Shown: positions 31,471-41,550, counted from the first letter of the stretch. The stretch is DNA of 64,000 bases from Dictyobacter vulcani (GCF_008974265.1 NZ_BKZW01000002.1:930001-994000); one strand, 5' to 3'. The notes: generated from the sequence alone by a model not told the origin. Program-made: numbers and translations.

Positions 31471-32408
31471 ATGAGCTATTCTCTTTCCTCTTTTAGTTCA
31501 CCCTATTTTCAACTTGAGCAGGTCGCAGAGGGGATCTATGCTGCGATTGTGAAGGGAGGATCTGGTGCCTGGGCAATGCCGGCATTGTGGATTTAGGCGA
31601 GCAGACGTTGATTTTTGATACGTTTAACACACCGCAGGCCGCCCTCAGTCTGCGTAGCGCTGCTGAACAGTTGACTGGTCGTAAGGTTACCTATGTGATT
31701 AATAGCCATCATCATAGTGACCATATCTGGGGCAATCAGGTCTTTGAAGATGCCACCATCTTCGCCACCGATAGCACCTTTGATTTGATGCGTACCAAAG
31801 GTGTGGCTCGTTTGGAACGCATGCGTTCACAACCAATGCCACTGGAAAAACTGGAAGAAGCCCTGGAACAGGAACAAGATCCTGTCCAGCGGAAGGACCT
31901 GGAACTCTATGTGGATGAAATGCGTCAGGTCAATATGGCGCTCCCCAATCTGACGCTGCGCTTGCCCGACGTTACGTTTGAGCGCCGCCTGGCCTTTGCA
32001 GGATCCAAACGGACTGCCGTGCTATTGACCTTTGGTGGTGCGCACAGCCCCAGTGATGCGTTTCTCTATTTTCCTGAAGAAGCGCTGGCCTTTATGAGCG
32101 ATATCGTACAGATCGGCTTTCATCCATCTATGGGAGATGGTAATCCCGATGAATGGTTACGTATCCTGGCCAAAGTAGAAGCCCTGCAACTATCCACGAT
32201 TGTCCCTGGACATGGCGTGATAGGAACTGGTGAGGCTGTTGGTATAATGGGTCAATATATCCAGTTGCTACAGCAGATGGCCTATGCCGCGCCCTCCCTG
32301 GATGAACTGCTGGCGATAGATGCGCCCGCTTTCTGTGCCTCCTGGCAGGCCAGTCCAGTATTTAAAGAAAACCTGCACTTCCTCTACAACCGCATACATA
32401 ATCTTTAA
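31471..32408 (+). pseudogene. MBL-fold metallohydrolase with one-base frameshift
   Basis: Starts at ATG 31471 (MSYSLSSFSSPYFQLEQ, typical MBL beginning VAEGIYAAIVKGG). The frame runs into TAG 31593-31595 just after GAW. From about 31573 the family sequence continues in the next frame as NAGIVDLGEQTLIFDTF. Restoring one G in TGGGC (about 31569-31573) gives an unbroken protein of about 312 residues. The zinc motif NSHHHSDHIWGN and later GGAHSPSD and VPGHG are intact. Likely a beta-lactamase-fold hydrolase of unknown substrate. Either a true recent frameshift or a run-length error. Confidence 0.85.
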
Positions 32409-32425
32409 TCTTTATTTTGAACAAC

Positions 32426-32456
32426 CGTAGCGGCAGGCTTAGGACCTGCCGTTACG
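32426..32456. terminator. Bidirectional terminator
   Basis: 12-bp arms CGTAGCGGCAGG and CCTGCCGTTACG (one G-T pair) with a 7-nt loop, between the convergent MBL and ACT genes. Confidence 0.7.
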
Positions 32457-32462
32457 TTGGGA

Positions 32463-32888
32463 TTATTGGATGGCATAGGGGACGGTGGCTTTGTTTTCGC
32501 TTCGCACGACATGGCCGGTCTGCGTCAGGATCTGGATGGCCCGATTCAAGTTTTCTTCTTTGACCAGCACATGGCCGGTATCAAAGGTGGTAGCGGTAAA
32601 GACACTCAGGTGGGCTTCAGCCAGTGGGGCCAGCACTGAGGCCAGGATACCACTGGTATCATGGCTGAAGGGTCCTTCGATGCGCAGGCAGCGCCAGCCC
32701 TTCGTATAAATAGCTTCCTCTGGCATATTTTCCTGTGGACAAATAATGGACAGTTCTTCATCGGTTTTGGTGATGGCGACAAAGTTTCCGTTCAGAACGT
32801 CGTTGCCAATATAGGCGGTTGGCTCTAAGCGGCAGATGGCCAGCATGTCTGGCTGAAGTGCAAGTACCAGTCGTCTGTGTGTTGTCAT
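32463..32888 (-). CDS. ACT-domain protein
   Basis: 141 residues. The tandem ACT-like arrangement is of the small stand-alone family related to aspartokinase regulatory domains: ITKTDEELSIICPQ, GPFSHDTSGILASVLAPLAEA and LSVFTATTFDTGHVLVKEENL are the characteristic segments. Such proteins are presumed amino-acid-binding regulators; the ligand is unknown. Separated by about 180 bp from the WYL regulator upstream on the same strand. Confidence 0.85.
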   Translation of the reverse strand: MTTHRRLVLALQPDMLAICRLEPTAYIGNDVLNGNFVAITKTDEELSIICPQENMPEEAIYTKGWRCLRIEGPFSHDTSGILASVLAPLAEAHLSVFTATTFDTGHVLVKEENLNRAIQILTQTGHVVRSENKATVPYAIQ

Positions 32889-33068
32889 AGCCTTGTTCCT
32901 CTTCTTCTTCTTCTCATGTAACCATTTCTTCGGCTTTGTACCTCAACACTGAAGCTTATTTTTTTGTCACTCCATTTAGTGTGTCACATTCTTTGAGTTT
33001 TCTCAAATATGGAATAGATAGAGTGGAGGAAATGTTTAAATGAGTATAGATGGGAAAAAATAGAGTTT

Positions 33069-34064
33069 TCAGCTATACATTGCGCTGATCGCAAGTGCCG
33101 TCGAAGCCACGGCCGAGCGGACATGGGGAGGGTCGAGCACGGTGGCATCCGCACCCAATCCCAGGGCATAAGAGATGGCGTCATCCACGGATTCCACATT
33201 CACCTGGACAATGGCACTGCCATCCTGTTCCTCTTTCATGATCGTGACATCGCCATGCAAAGGACTATAGCGGGCGACTGCGCTCACATGGAGTTTCAGG
33301 ACGATGGGGGGCTTGAGCTGTTCAAGCTGTTTGCGGGCCTCGCGCCAATACGCACGTAAATCAAAATTGGGGCGGGGCACGATGGTCTCTTCCTGGACAT
33401 ATACTTGCTCAATATCACTGACACGCAAGGTATGAAAAGATTGGCAATCCTGGCAGAATGCCACCAGGTACCAGCGGCCCGTACGCGCATGACGCCGACT
33501 GAGTCCTTTAAAGACCAGTCCATAGGGTTCGATACGTCGCCAGAGCATGCCTGTTTCGGGCAGCAACTGGCAACTCGTGCCTGGATAGAGGACATCCAGC
33601 TGATAAGAACCCAGCACGGCAGCACGGATGGTTTCCAGATGAGTCGGCTGCCTGGTCGTATTACACCAGGCTGAAGTATCCACCAGGATATGTTCACGAG
33701 CCGCCATCACATCCAGCCGGTATTCTTCAGGTAGTACCGCCTCAAGTTTTACCAGGGCACGATGCAGGTCGCTATCTCCGGCAAACAAATTATAGTTGCC
33801 AGAGATATCGGCACTCAGAATCAGCGAAATAGCTTCTTCACGCGTAAAAATAGCTGACTCTAAATGATAATCATCCGGCAAATAGTAGCCTCCACCGGGC
33901 CCATAGTCCATGGAAACAGGAACATGTGCCAGTGAAAGGGTAATGATGTCCCGATAAATGGTTCGTTGTGAGACTCCCAGTATGTCGGAGAGGCGTTTTG
34001 CCGTCATTTTTCCCCTGACCTGTAGCAGGAGAGTAATTGCTACAAGTCTTTCAGTCTTTTGCAT
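33069..34064 (-). CDS. WYL-domain transcriptional regulator (YafY type)
   Basis: 331 residues. N-terminal HTH_11-like winged helix (ITLLLQVRGKMTAKRLSDIL, GVSQRTIYRDIITL), then a WYL domain with RIEPYGLVFKG and GRWYLVAFC, and a C-terminal WCX-like extension (LHVSAVARYSPL). Such proteins bind DNA and sense nucleic-acid or small ligands. Target unknown; it may regulate itself or the nearby ACT gene. Confidence 0.92.
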   Translation of the reverse strand: MQKTERLVAITLLLQVRGKMTAKRLSDILGVSQRTIYRDIITLSLAHVPVSMDYGPGGGYYLPDDYHLESAIFTREEAISLILSADISGNYNLFAGDSDLHRALVKLEAVLPEEYRLDVMAAREHILVDTSAWCNTTRQPTHLETIRAAVLGSYQLDVLYPGTSCQLLPETGMLWRRIEPYGLVFKGLSRRHARTGRWYLVAFCQDCQSFHTLRVSDIEQVYVQEETIVPRPNFDLRAYWREARKQLEQLKPPIVLKLHVSAVARYSPLHGDVTIMKEEQDGSAIVQVNVESVDDAISYALGLGADATVLDPPHVRSAVASTALAISAMYS

Positions 34065-34642
34065 ATCTTTTATTATGAGCTACTCATCTATAAAAAACAA
34101 GAGGAAACGATGATAAATCTTCACATTTTAGTTGTCAGTGAACTATTTCGCACCTGCGAATGAGATGGTGGAGGGAAGCGGGGTGCAGGGGGCGGCGAGC
34201 CCTCTGACGGGGGGAACGGGGCTGTGCCCCCGAAATCTTCTCTTTCATCTGCGCCGCCACAGGGGGCAAAGATGGCTCTAGCCACACGACGGGATAAAGA
34301 TATAAGTACGGGATAATTCCCCGAAAAAAATAAAATTTCTGTGAACAAGCCAAAAACTCAATTGCAGAAATTTCCAAAAAAGAAGTGGAATGACTGACAA
34401 GCGTATGTCAGCCATTTCCTTTTAGACTTAACATAGATGATACTAAACCTGTCACATCCGTCGATGTATGTGACTATCGTCGAGTACCTCTACTTGTACG
34501 AAAAGTTTTATATATCAGGATAATAATGACAGCGCGATAGGTCATCTTTGCTTTATGGGCATGGCCAGAAATGCCCCGACGTGCGCTGGGTATGTGAACG
34601 GGCTCTTTGGTTAAAGCACGTCAAGAAAGGAATAATCTGGAT
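34065..34642. other. Intergenic region with GC-rich repeat-like core
   Basis: 578 bp between the divergent WYL (-) and ABC exporter (+) genes. The GC-rich core at about 34161-34270 shares GGCGAGCCC and GGGGCTGTGCCCCCG with the family 1 MITE-like elements but has no clear terminal repeats, so it may be a decayed relative. The rest is AT-rich with no gene seen. Confidence 0.5.
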
Positions 34643-36496
34643 ATGCAGGTAACACAGGTCAATCAGCAATCTTCTTCTTCCCCGAATGTATCTCAATGGA
34701 AAGAAAATTGGCGCATCTATATGCGCATTATCAAGTTGCTGCGGCCCCATTGGACTCAGGCGGTTGGAACAGTGCTGTGCATTGCTCTGGCGACTGGTTT
34801 CTCATTGATGGTGCCATGGCTCTTGCAATGGGTCGTGGATGTTGGTATTCGTTCTGGCCGCTGGCAGGATCTGCTATGGATCGCACTGGCAATTCTCGGT
34901 ACGAGTGCGTTGCGTGGTCTTTTCTCGTATGGGCAGGGGTATCTTTCGCAGGCGATTTCGTCCCTGGTGGCTTACGATCTACGCAATATGCTTTATGATC
35001 ATGTACAGAATCTTAGTTTCTCTTTTCATGATGACTCTGAGACTGGTCAATTAATGTCGCGTATGACGGCTGATATCGAAGCTGTGCGTAACTTTTATCC
35101 AATGGGCCTGATGCGCGCTGTGGTGGCGATCGCAACTTTTGTCTCGGTGACTGTTCTATTATTGCGACTTGATGTATATTTAGCTCTTATTACGTTAGTT
35201 TCTGTTCCTATTATGTTATTGCTCTCCGTACAGGTTGTCAAGCGCTTGCGCCCTTTATGGCTATCAGTCCAGAATGGTGTGGGTGATCTGAGTACGATCA
35301 TGCAGGAGAGTCTGAGTGGCGTGCGGGTGGTGAAGTCCTTTGCCCGTGAGGAATATGAAATCGAGAAGTATGGCAAGAAGAACCAGGAGTTGCGCGAACT
35401 CAATATGAGCGCGATGCGCCTGTCGGCCTGGAACCAGCCTTTGCTGGTCCTCTCGCTGAACGTGGTGACTGTGCTGGTCTTGTGGGTTGGTGGTATCGCA
35501 GTGATCAATCGAACCCTGAGTCTGGGAACCCTGGTGGCCGTAACGAACTATATTCTGTTGCTGGGCGCGCCTGTCCGTACCTTTGGTTTTATGATCAACT
35601 GGTGGGTGCGTGGTTTGTCGGGTGGCACGCGCATTTTTAGTGTGCTGGATACGCCTTCTGAGATTACCAGTGCGCCCGGGGCTAAAGTTCTGGAAAAAGT
35701 GGCTGGCCATGTGCGCTATGAGCATGTGTCCTTTGCCTATGGCAACGGTGTAGAAGTGTTGCATGACATTAGCATCGATGCTGAACCAGGACAGACTATC
35801 GCTATTCTGGGTCCGACCGGCAGTGGTAAAAGTTCCTTCTTGCATCTGCTGCCGCGTTTCTATGACACCAAAGATGGACGTGTGCTGGTAGATGGCTCAG
35901 ATATTCGTGATGTCACGCTGCCCTCGCTGCGTCGTAATATTGGTCTGGTCTTGCAAGATGTGTTCCTCTTTAATGCCACGATCCGTGAAAATATCGCGTA
36001 TGGTGTGATCGGCGCTACGGAAGAGCAGATTGTGGATGCGGCTAAAGCGGCCCGCATCCACGATTTTATTCTGGCCTTGCCCGATGGCTATGATACCTGG
36101 GTGGGTGAGCGTGGTGTCACTCTTTCTGGTGGACAGAAGCAGCGTGTGGCTATCGCGCGTACCTTATTATTAGATCCAGGTATTCTGGTGCTGGATGATT
36201 CCACTTCCAGTGTCGATATGGAGACCGAGTATCTGATTCAGCAGGCGCTGGAGGAAGTGATGCGCGGACGTACAACCTTTGTGGTGGCTTCGCGCTTACG
36301 GACGATTAAAAACGCCGATCAGATTCTGGTGCTGGAGCGTGGCAGAATCGTTGAGCGCGGTACGCATGCGACGTTATTGAAGGGTAATGGACCCTATGCT
36401 CGCCTCTATGACCTGCAACTACGTGAGCAGGAGGAGTTTGAGGCCCAGATGCTTGAGACGCAGCCTGATCAGATGCAGACGGAGGTGTTGCAGTGA
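34643..36496 (+). CDS. ABC exporter half-transporter, degenerate-site subunit
   Basis: 617 residues from ATG 34643 (GAAAGGA 11 nt upstream). An N-terminal six-helix membrane domain (about 35-330) is followed by an ATPase domain with GPTGSGKS (Walker A), LSGGQ (signature) and ILVLDDSTSSVD (Walker B). The catalytic Glu after Walker B is Asp, and the H-loop His is Ser (VVASRLRT). These losses mark the degenerate nucleotide site of heterodimeric exporters such as TM287/288 or BmrCD. Its stop overlaps the start of the partner (GTGA). Likely exports lipids, drugs or peptides; the substrate is unknown. Confidence 0.93.
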   Translation: MQVTQVNQQSSSSPNVSQWKENWRIYMRIIKLLRPHWTQAVGTVLCIALATGFSLMVPWLLQWVVDVGIRSGRWQDLLWIALAILGTSALRGLFSYGQGYLSQAISSLVAYDLRNMLYDHVQNLSFSFHDDSETGQLMSRMTADIEAVRNFYPMGLMRAVVAIATFVSVTVLLLRLDVYLALITLVSVPIMLLLSVQVVKRLRPLWLSVQNGVGDLSTIMQESLSGVRVVKSFAREEYEIEKYGKKNQELRELNMSAMRLSAWNQPLLVLSLNVVTVLVLWVGGIAVINRTLSLGTLVAVTNYILLLGAPVRTFGFMINWWVRGLSGGTRIFSVLDTPSEITSAPGAKVLEKVAGHVRYEHVSFAYGNGVEVLHDISIDAEPGQTIAILGPTGSGKSSFLHLLPRFYDTKDGRVLVDGSDIRDVTLPSLRRNIGLVLQDVFLFNATIRENIAYGVIGATEEQIVDAAKAARIHDFILALPDGYDTWVGERGVTLSGGQKQRVAIARTLLLDPGILVLDDSTSSVDMETEYLIQQALEEVMRGRTTFVVASRLRTIKNADQILVLERGRIVERGTHATLLKGNGPYARLYDLQLREQEEFEAQMLETQPDQMQTEVLQ

Positions 36497-38351
36497 GTAA
36501 GTTACTAAAGTCAGGTGAGCAAGCAACCTCTTATGCTTCCTATAAACGCTCCCATACCTGGATTGAGAATAGTCTGGCGCATTCCGATGAGGAAGAAGGA
36601 TCAGGCTTTGACTGGAAGCTTGTCCGCATGTTTTTTCCATACATCGGACAATATAAGACACCGGCCATCTGGAGTATGGTCTTGATGGTCGTCTATACCC
36701 TGCTTAACCTGTTGAATCCCTGGTTGATCGGGTTAGCCATCGACAATTTCATTACCCGCAGTGACCTGGTAGGACTGGGCGTGCTCAGCATCATCTTCCT
36801 GGTGGTGAATATCGCGATGTGGCAGGCGCAATACTGGCAGGTCTGGACGATGTCCTGGGCTGGTCAGCAGATCTTGTATGTGTTGAGCGCTGATATGTTT
36901 ACACACTTGCAGCGTCTCTCATTGAGCTTCTATGACCATACCCAGATCGGTCGTGTTATGTCGCGTCTGCAAAGTGACATTGATGTGCTGGAGGCAATGC
37001 TGAGTTCAGGACTGCTCTCGATGATCGGTTCGGTGATCTCGCTGATCGGCATTATTATTCTGATGCTGATCATGAATCCAGGACTGGCGTTGTTGACCTT
37101 TGTTGTGTTGCCAATTATGTTTGTCATCGCAGCTTTCTGGCAGAAGCATGCGCAAAACTCTTTCCGACGCACGCGTGCCTCGATCTCGCTGGTAAACTCG
37201 ACCTTGCAGGAGAATATCTCCGGCATGCGTGTGATCCAGAGTCTGGTGCGTGAGGATCGTAACCGGGCTGAGTTTGATGACCTGAACGCCTATAACCGGG
37301 ATACCAATGTGGAATCCAGCAAGATCGCGGCCCTGGTGCTGCCGCTGGTTGAGGTTGTGGCGGCCCTGGCCATCTGTCTGACGGTCGTCTATGGTGGTAT
37401 TCTGGTCTCGCAGGGACACCTGCTGGTTGGTACCCTGGTGGCCTTTGTACTCTACATCAACCGCTTCTTTGATCCTATCCGGGATCTGAGTCAGCAATAT
37501 ACCCAGTTGCAGCGTGCTGGTGTGGCGGCCGAGCGTATCTTCCAGATTTTGAATATGAAGGTTGAGATTCAGGATGATCCTCAGGCGATCGAACTGCCAA
37601 AGATTAAAGGCGATGTCGAGTTCCGCGATGTGGTCTTTGGCTATAATCCTGAGCGTCCGGTCTTGCGCGGTTTAAACTGGCAGGTGAAATCCGGCCAGAC
37701 AGTGGCAATTGTGGGACCAACCGGAGCCGGTAAAAGTACGATCATTAGCTTGTTAACGCGCTTCTATGATATTCAGAGCGGCGCGATCACGATCGATGGC
37801 TATGACCTGCGCCAGGTCACGCAGAAATCCTTGCGCCGCCAGGTTGGTGTGGTGCCGCAGGAACCATTTCTGTTTACCGGCTCGATCGCGGATAATATTC
37901 GTTATGGTCGGCTTGATGCCACAGATGAAGAGGTCATGCGGGCAGCCGAGATCGTTGGCGCGCACGACTTGATCATTCAACTGCCCGATGGTTACCAGAC
38001 GCCGATCCGTGAACGCGGCCGTAACCTGAGTATGGGCAGCGCCAACTGATCTCGTTCGCGCGTGCGCTGCTGGCCGATCCACACATCCTGATCCTGGATG
38101 AGGCCACGGCCAATATTGACACCTTTACCGAGGCTATCGTGCAGCAGGGCTTGAAAAAGCTCTTACACGGGCGGACCGCGTTCGTGATTGCGCACCGTCT
38201 CTCAACGATTAAGGACGCGGATTGTATCGTAGTACTGCAAGCCGGTCAGATTGTTGAGCAGGGGACGCATAGCGAACTCCTGCAGAGCGAAGGCGAGTAC
38301 GCAGCGCTGTACGCGATGGGTTTCCGCCATACTGCTGGTGCCGCTGTATAA
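36493..38351 (+). pseudogene. ABC exporter half-transporter, canonical-site subunit, frameshifted
   Basis: GTG start 36493 with GGAGG 7 nt upstream, translationally coupled to the previous gene. Six-helix membrane domain, then GPTGAGKST. The frame stops at TGA after SMGSAN (about 38047). The family sequence continues in another frame as QRQLISFARALLADP, LILDEATANID and IAHRLSTIKDAD to 38351. Adding one C to GGCAG near 38035 restores an LSMGQRQ signature and about 619 residues. The Walker B Glu and H-loop His are present, so this subunit supplies the catalytic site and has a variant signature (LSMGQ), complementary to its partner. Probably an indel error or a very recent mutation. Confidence 0.9.
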
Positions 38352-38395
38352 GTAGATTGTATTGATGGCGCTGGCTAGCTAACTGCTCATTGCGT

Positions 38396-38438
38396 AAATA
38401 AATGACCCTGTATGCCTGACATGCGGGGTCATTTATTT
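38396..38438 (+). terminator. Terminator of the ABC exporter pair
   Basis: Arms AAATAAATGACCC (38396-38408) and GGGTCATTTATTT (38426-38438), perfect 13-bp complement with T-rich end. Confidence 0.75.
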
Positions 38439-38573
38439 GTGCAAAAATACCCATTATCGTGCTGGAATTCCGCGACTTTTCCGCGCAAGTAGCGACGTTT
38501 GCCGCGAGTTTTATGGCTGGCTTTGTGTATGATGTCTCTGTGTTCTGTGTGGGAGCAACATACATAGATTCTC

Positions 38574-38602
38574 TTGTGAGCGTAAGACGTGCTCTCTATG
38601 AT
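38574..38602 (+). promoter_or_regulatory. Candidate sigma-70 promoter of the peptide transporter operon
   Basis: TTGTGA (38574-38579), a 17-bp spacer, and TATGAT (38597-38602), about 120 bp upstream of the binding-protein start. Confidence 0.45.
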
Positions 38603-38724
38603 CTAAAACTGGTAGCAGTAAATCTTGACGCGGATGGTTGGGATGCATGTGTGCATATGCTCTCTGGTTTTCCCCGATGCTTCACAGACACGACGCATAC
38701 TTACATATCAAGGAGTAATCATTT

Positions 38725-40458
38725 ATGCGCTCAGGCAAAAAAATCACAACGATGCTGCTGCCTACTCTCCTTTGTTTGTTTGGTGTGCTGCTATCCGCCT
38801 GTGGCGGTGGCGCTGTACCAGGTGGTGCAGGTAGCACAAACACAACAAAGGCTGACGCTAGCCAGCAGGTGTATCGTTGGGCATTTCGCCTACCCGATAT
38901 CGCTTCGTTCGACCCGGGTATCTCTACCGATAATACCTCAATCCAGGCGATCAATATGGCTTTCACGGGCCTGGTGCAATTAGACGAGCAGCTTAATATT
39001 AAGCCGCAGTTGGCCGAATCCTATGATGTCTCAGATAAGGGGTTAACCTATACTTTCCACCTGCGACCAAATCTGAAATTTAGCGATGGCAAAAAGCTGG
39101 ATGCCAATGACGTTGCCTATACGATTGATCGCGCTCTTTCCCCTGAGATCAACGATCAGTCGGGTGTTGCTCTGACCTATTTAGGATTGATTAAGGATGC
39201 TCCTGAGCGCACCACAGGCAAAGTGAAATCAGTGATTGGCACGGGCGTGATCGTGAAAGATCCCAATACCGTGGTGATTAAACTGACCAAAGCTACTGCC
39301 TATTTCCTTGGCGCTTTGACCTATCCAACAAGCTATGTTGTTGAGAAAAGTGTTGTTGAGAAGTACGGCAACAAATGGACCGATCATCTGGCTGATAATG
39401 GTGGTCAGGGTGGTGATGGCCCATTCAAAGTCAAAGAATATAACCACACCACTGGTATCAAGTTTGTTCCTAACGACAACTACTATGGCAAGAAACCACA
39501 ACTGAAAGAAGTTGATTACCTGCCATATAAAGATCGCCAGACCAGCTATAATTCTTATCTGGCCGATCAGGTTGATATCACTGACATTCCATTGCCACAG
39601 GTTCGCCAGGCGAAAAGCCGTCCTGACTTCAATCAGAACGATTCCCTGACCATCTTCTATATTGGTATGAACTACAAGGTCAAACCTCTGGACAATATCA
39701 ATATTCGGCAGGCGATGGCGCTGGCACTGGACCGCGATACGATTGTGAAGGCCGCCTGGCAGGGTGCATATACACCAAACTGTCATATCATTCCTAAAGG
39801 CCAGTACGGTTACAATCCTGATCTGAAGTGCCCTGGTGGCTCAGATACCCATGGTGACAAGAAGAAAGCTGTTGAGCTGTTTGAAAAAGGTCTGCAAGAA
39901 GCGGGTCTGACACGTCAGACATTCCCGCAGATTACGCTGACCTATGCCAATCAGTCACCTGAGGCAGCTAATGAGGCCGCGACCGAAGTGCAGATGTGGA
40001 AGAGCGTGTTAGGTATCACGATTAACACAACTTCGATCAGTCAGAATACCATGTATACTCAGCAGGCTCAGACACAAGGTAAAGATGGTCCTTTACAGAT
40101 GTGGTTAGCTGGTTGGGGCGCTGACTTCCCAGATCCTGAGGACTGGATCTCGCTGCAGTTTGGTGCGGGTGCGCCGAACAACGCTTATAACTATGGTGAT
40201 AACAATAGTTCTAGCGTTGCCAATCAGAAAGACCTGCAAAAGCAGATGCTGGCCGCTGACGTCATGTCTGATAAAGCTGCCCGCTTGAAAACCTACAACA
40301 AAATTGAGCAGCAGTTGGTTGACGATGTTGCCTGGTTGCCAATCTATCAGCGCCCGGACATCCGTCTGGTCAAGCCATATGTCATTGGCCTGAAATTCTC
40401 TGCTGCATCGTTTATTCCTCCTGATAGCTGGGCAAATGTTTATATTGCACAGCACTAA
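38725..40458 (+). CDS. Peptide ABC transporter substrate-binding lipoprotein
   Basis: 577 residues, start ATG 38725 after AAGGAG. Lipoprotein signal peptide with lipobox LLSAC (Cys about residue 27), so tethered outside the membrane. Family 5 solute-binding protein (DppA/OppA type): PQLAESYDVSDKGLTYTFHL, FSDGKKLDANDVAYTIDRAL, and near the end WLPIYQRPDIRLVKPYV. Probably captures oligopeptides and delivers them to the two permeases encoded next. Confidence 0.95.
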   Translation: MRSGKKITTMLLPTLLCLFGVLLSACGGGAVPGGAGSTNTTKADASQQVYRWAFRLPDIASFDPGISTDNTSIQAINMAFTGLVQLDEQLNIKPQLAESYDVSDKGLTYTFHLRPNLKFSDGKKLDANDVAYTIDRALSPEINDQSGVALTYLGLIKDAPERTTGKVKSVIGTGVIVKDPNTVVIKLTKATAYFLGALTYPTSYVVEKSVVEKYGNKWTDHLADNGGQGGDGPFKVKEYNHTTGIKFVPNDNYYGKKPQLKEVDYLPYKDRQTSYNSYLADQVDITDIPLPQVRQAKSRPDFNQNDSLTIFYIGMNYKVKPLDNINIRQAMALALDRDTIVKAAWQGAYTPNCHIIPKGQYGYNPDLKCPGGSDTHGDKKKAVELFEKGLQEAGLTRQTFPQITLTYANQSPEAANEAATEVQMWKSVLGITINTTSISQNTMYTQQAQTQGKDGPLQMWLAGWGADFPDPEDWISLQFGAGAPNNAYNYGDNNSSSVANQKDLQKQMLAADVMSDKAARLKTYNKIEQQLVDDVAWLPIYQRPDIRLVKPYVIGLKFSAASFIPPDSWANVYIAQH

Positions 40459-40506
40459 ACACTGGTTGCCTTACTAAAGAGGTCATCCTCTCAGGCTTGT
40501 CAGTAA

Positions 40507-40549
40507 AAGCAGGGATAGTGATACTTTTCTTGTATCACTATCCCTGCTT
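40507..40549 (+). promoter_or_regulatory. Stem-loop between binding protein and permease genes
   Basis: Perfect 18-bp arms (AAGCAGGGATAGTGATAC at 40507-40524; complement at 40532-40549) with a 7-nt TTTTCTT loop. Its position in the 117-bp gap suggests an attenuator or mRNA 3'-end stabiliser that keeps the binding protein in excess over the permeases. Confidence 0.65.
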
Positions 40550-40575
40550 GACAAGCGAGAGTCGAGGAGTTTTGT

Positions 40576-41538
40576 ATGATTCAATTTATATTGAAAAGAT
40601 TAATAGGTCTGCTTTTTGTGGTAATAGGAGTAACCTTTATTACTTTTACCATGGGTTATTTTGCTCCTGATGACCCGATTAAACAATTATTGGGACAACA
40701 TTATACTCAGGAAGCTTATTTACAATTAAAGCATGCCTATCATCTGGATCTACCTTTCTTTCAGCAATACTATAACTTTTTAACCGGGCTTTTCCGTCTG
40801 GATTTTGGTCTTTCTTTCCAATCGAAGGGACGCGCAGTCTGGGATATCCTGAAAGATGGTGTACCAGTCTCGGTTGAACTGGGTCTCTGGGCTCTGGTCG
40901 TACAGTTGGCCCTGGGTATTCCTCTGGGTATCTATTCCGCCATCAAGGCCCGCACCTGGATTGATACCACCAATATGCTGGTCATGCTGATTATCTATGC
41001 CCTGCCATCCTTTGTACTGGCGACGTTTGCCCAGATTGCTCTGGTGAGCCTGGACACATCCATCCCAGGACTCAACTGGCCAGTCTCCAACTGGGGTACG
41101 CCCTGGCATTATACCTGGACGGACATTCAGTATAAGTTAGTGCCGATCCTTATTTATGGTGCCGCAGGTTTTGCCTATTATGCGCGCCTGGCTCGTACGA
41201 GCATGCTTGAGGTACTCAGTCAGGACTACATCCGGACTGCACGCGCCAAAGGCTTGTTTGAGAAGGCGATTACCTTCCGTCATGCGTTCCGCAACGCTTT
41301 GATCCCGCTGGTTACCGTGATCAGTGTTTCGCTGGGTTTCCTGGTTTCTGGTGCTTTCTTCATTGAGCATGTCTTCAATATTCCTGGTATTGCTGAGACA
41401 ACCCTGACTTCAGTTGGCGCAAGTGATTACCCGGTTATCCAGGCAACCACTGTTGTGCTCGCGATTGCAGTTGTGTTTGGCAATTTACTTTCTGACATTT
41501 TGTATACCGTCGTTGATCCACGCATTAAGTCAGAATAG
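40576..41538 (+). CDS. Peptide ABC transporter permease, DppB/OppB type
   Basis: 320 residues, six TM helices. The N-terminus IQFILKRLIGLLFVVIGVTFITF and the EAA-loop LARTSMLEVLSQDYIRTARA are typical of DppB. GAGGAG precedes the start. It forms the membrane channel with the following gene. Confidence 0.95.
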   Translation: MIQFILKRLIGLLFVVIGVTFITFTMGYFAPDDPIKQLLGQHYTQEAYLQLKHAYHLDLPFFQQYYNFLTGLFRLDFGLSFQSKGRAVWDILKDGVPVSVELGLWALVVQLALGIPLGIYSAIKARTWIDTTNMLVMLIIYALPSFVLATFAQIALVSLDTSIPGLNWPVSNWGTPWHYTWTDIQYKLVPILIYGAAGFAYYARLARTSMLEVLSQDYIRTARAKGLFEKAITFRHAFRNALIPLVTVISVSLGFLVSGAFFIEHVFNIPGIAETTLTSVGASDYPVIQATTVVLAIAVVFGNLLSDILYTVVDPRIKSE

Positions 41539-41550
41539 GAGGATATGTAG

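Larger units (their letters stand above)
38352..38724. other. Intergenic region before the peptide transporter operon
   Basis: 373 bp with the exporter terminator (38396-38438) and a candidate promoter (38574-38602). Overlapping open frames here have no coding character. Confidence 0.6.

Noticed and set aside
38459-38983. 174-codon plus-strand frame before the binding-protein gene
   Set aside because: It overlaps the lipoprotein start in another frame, covers the promoter region and has no protein-like composition.
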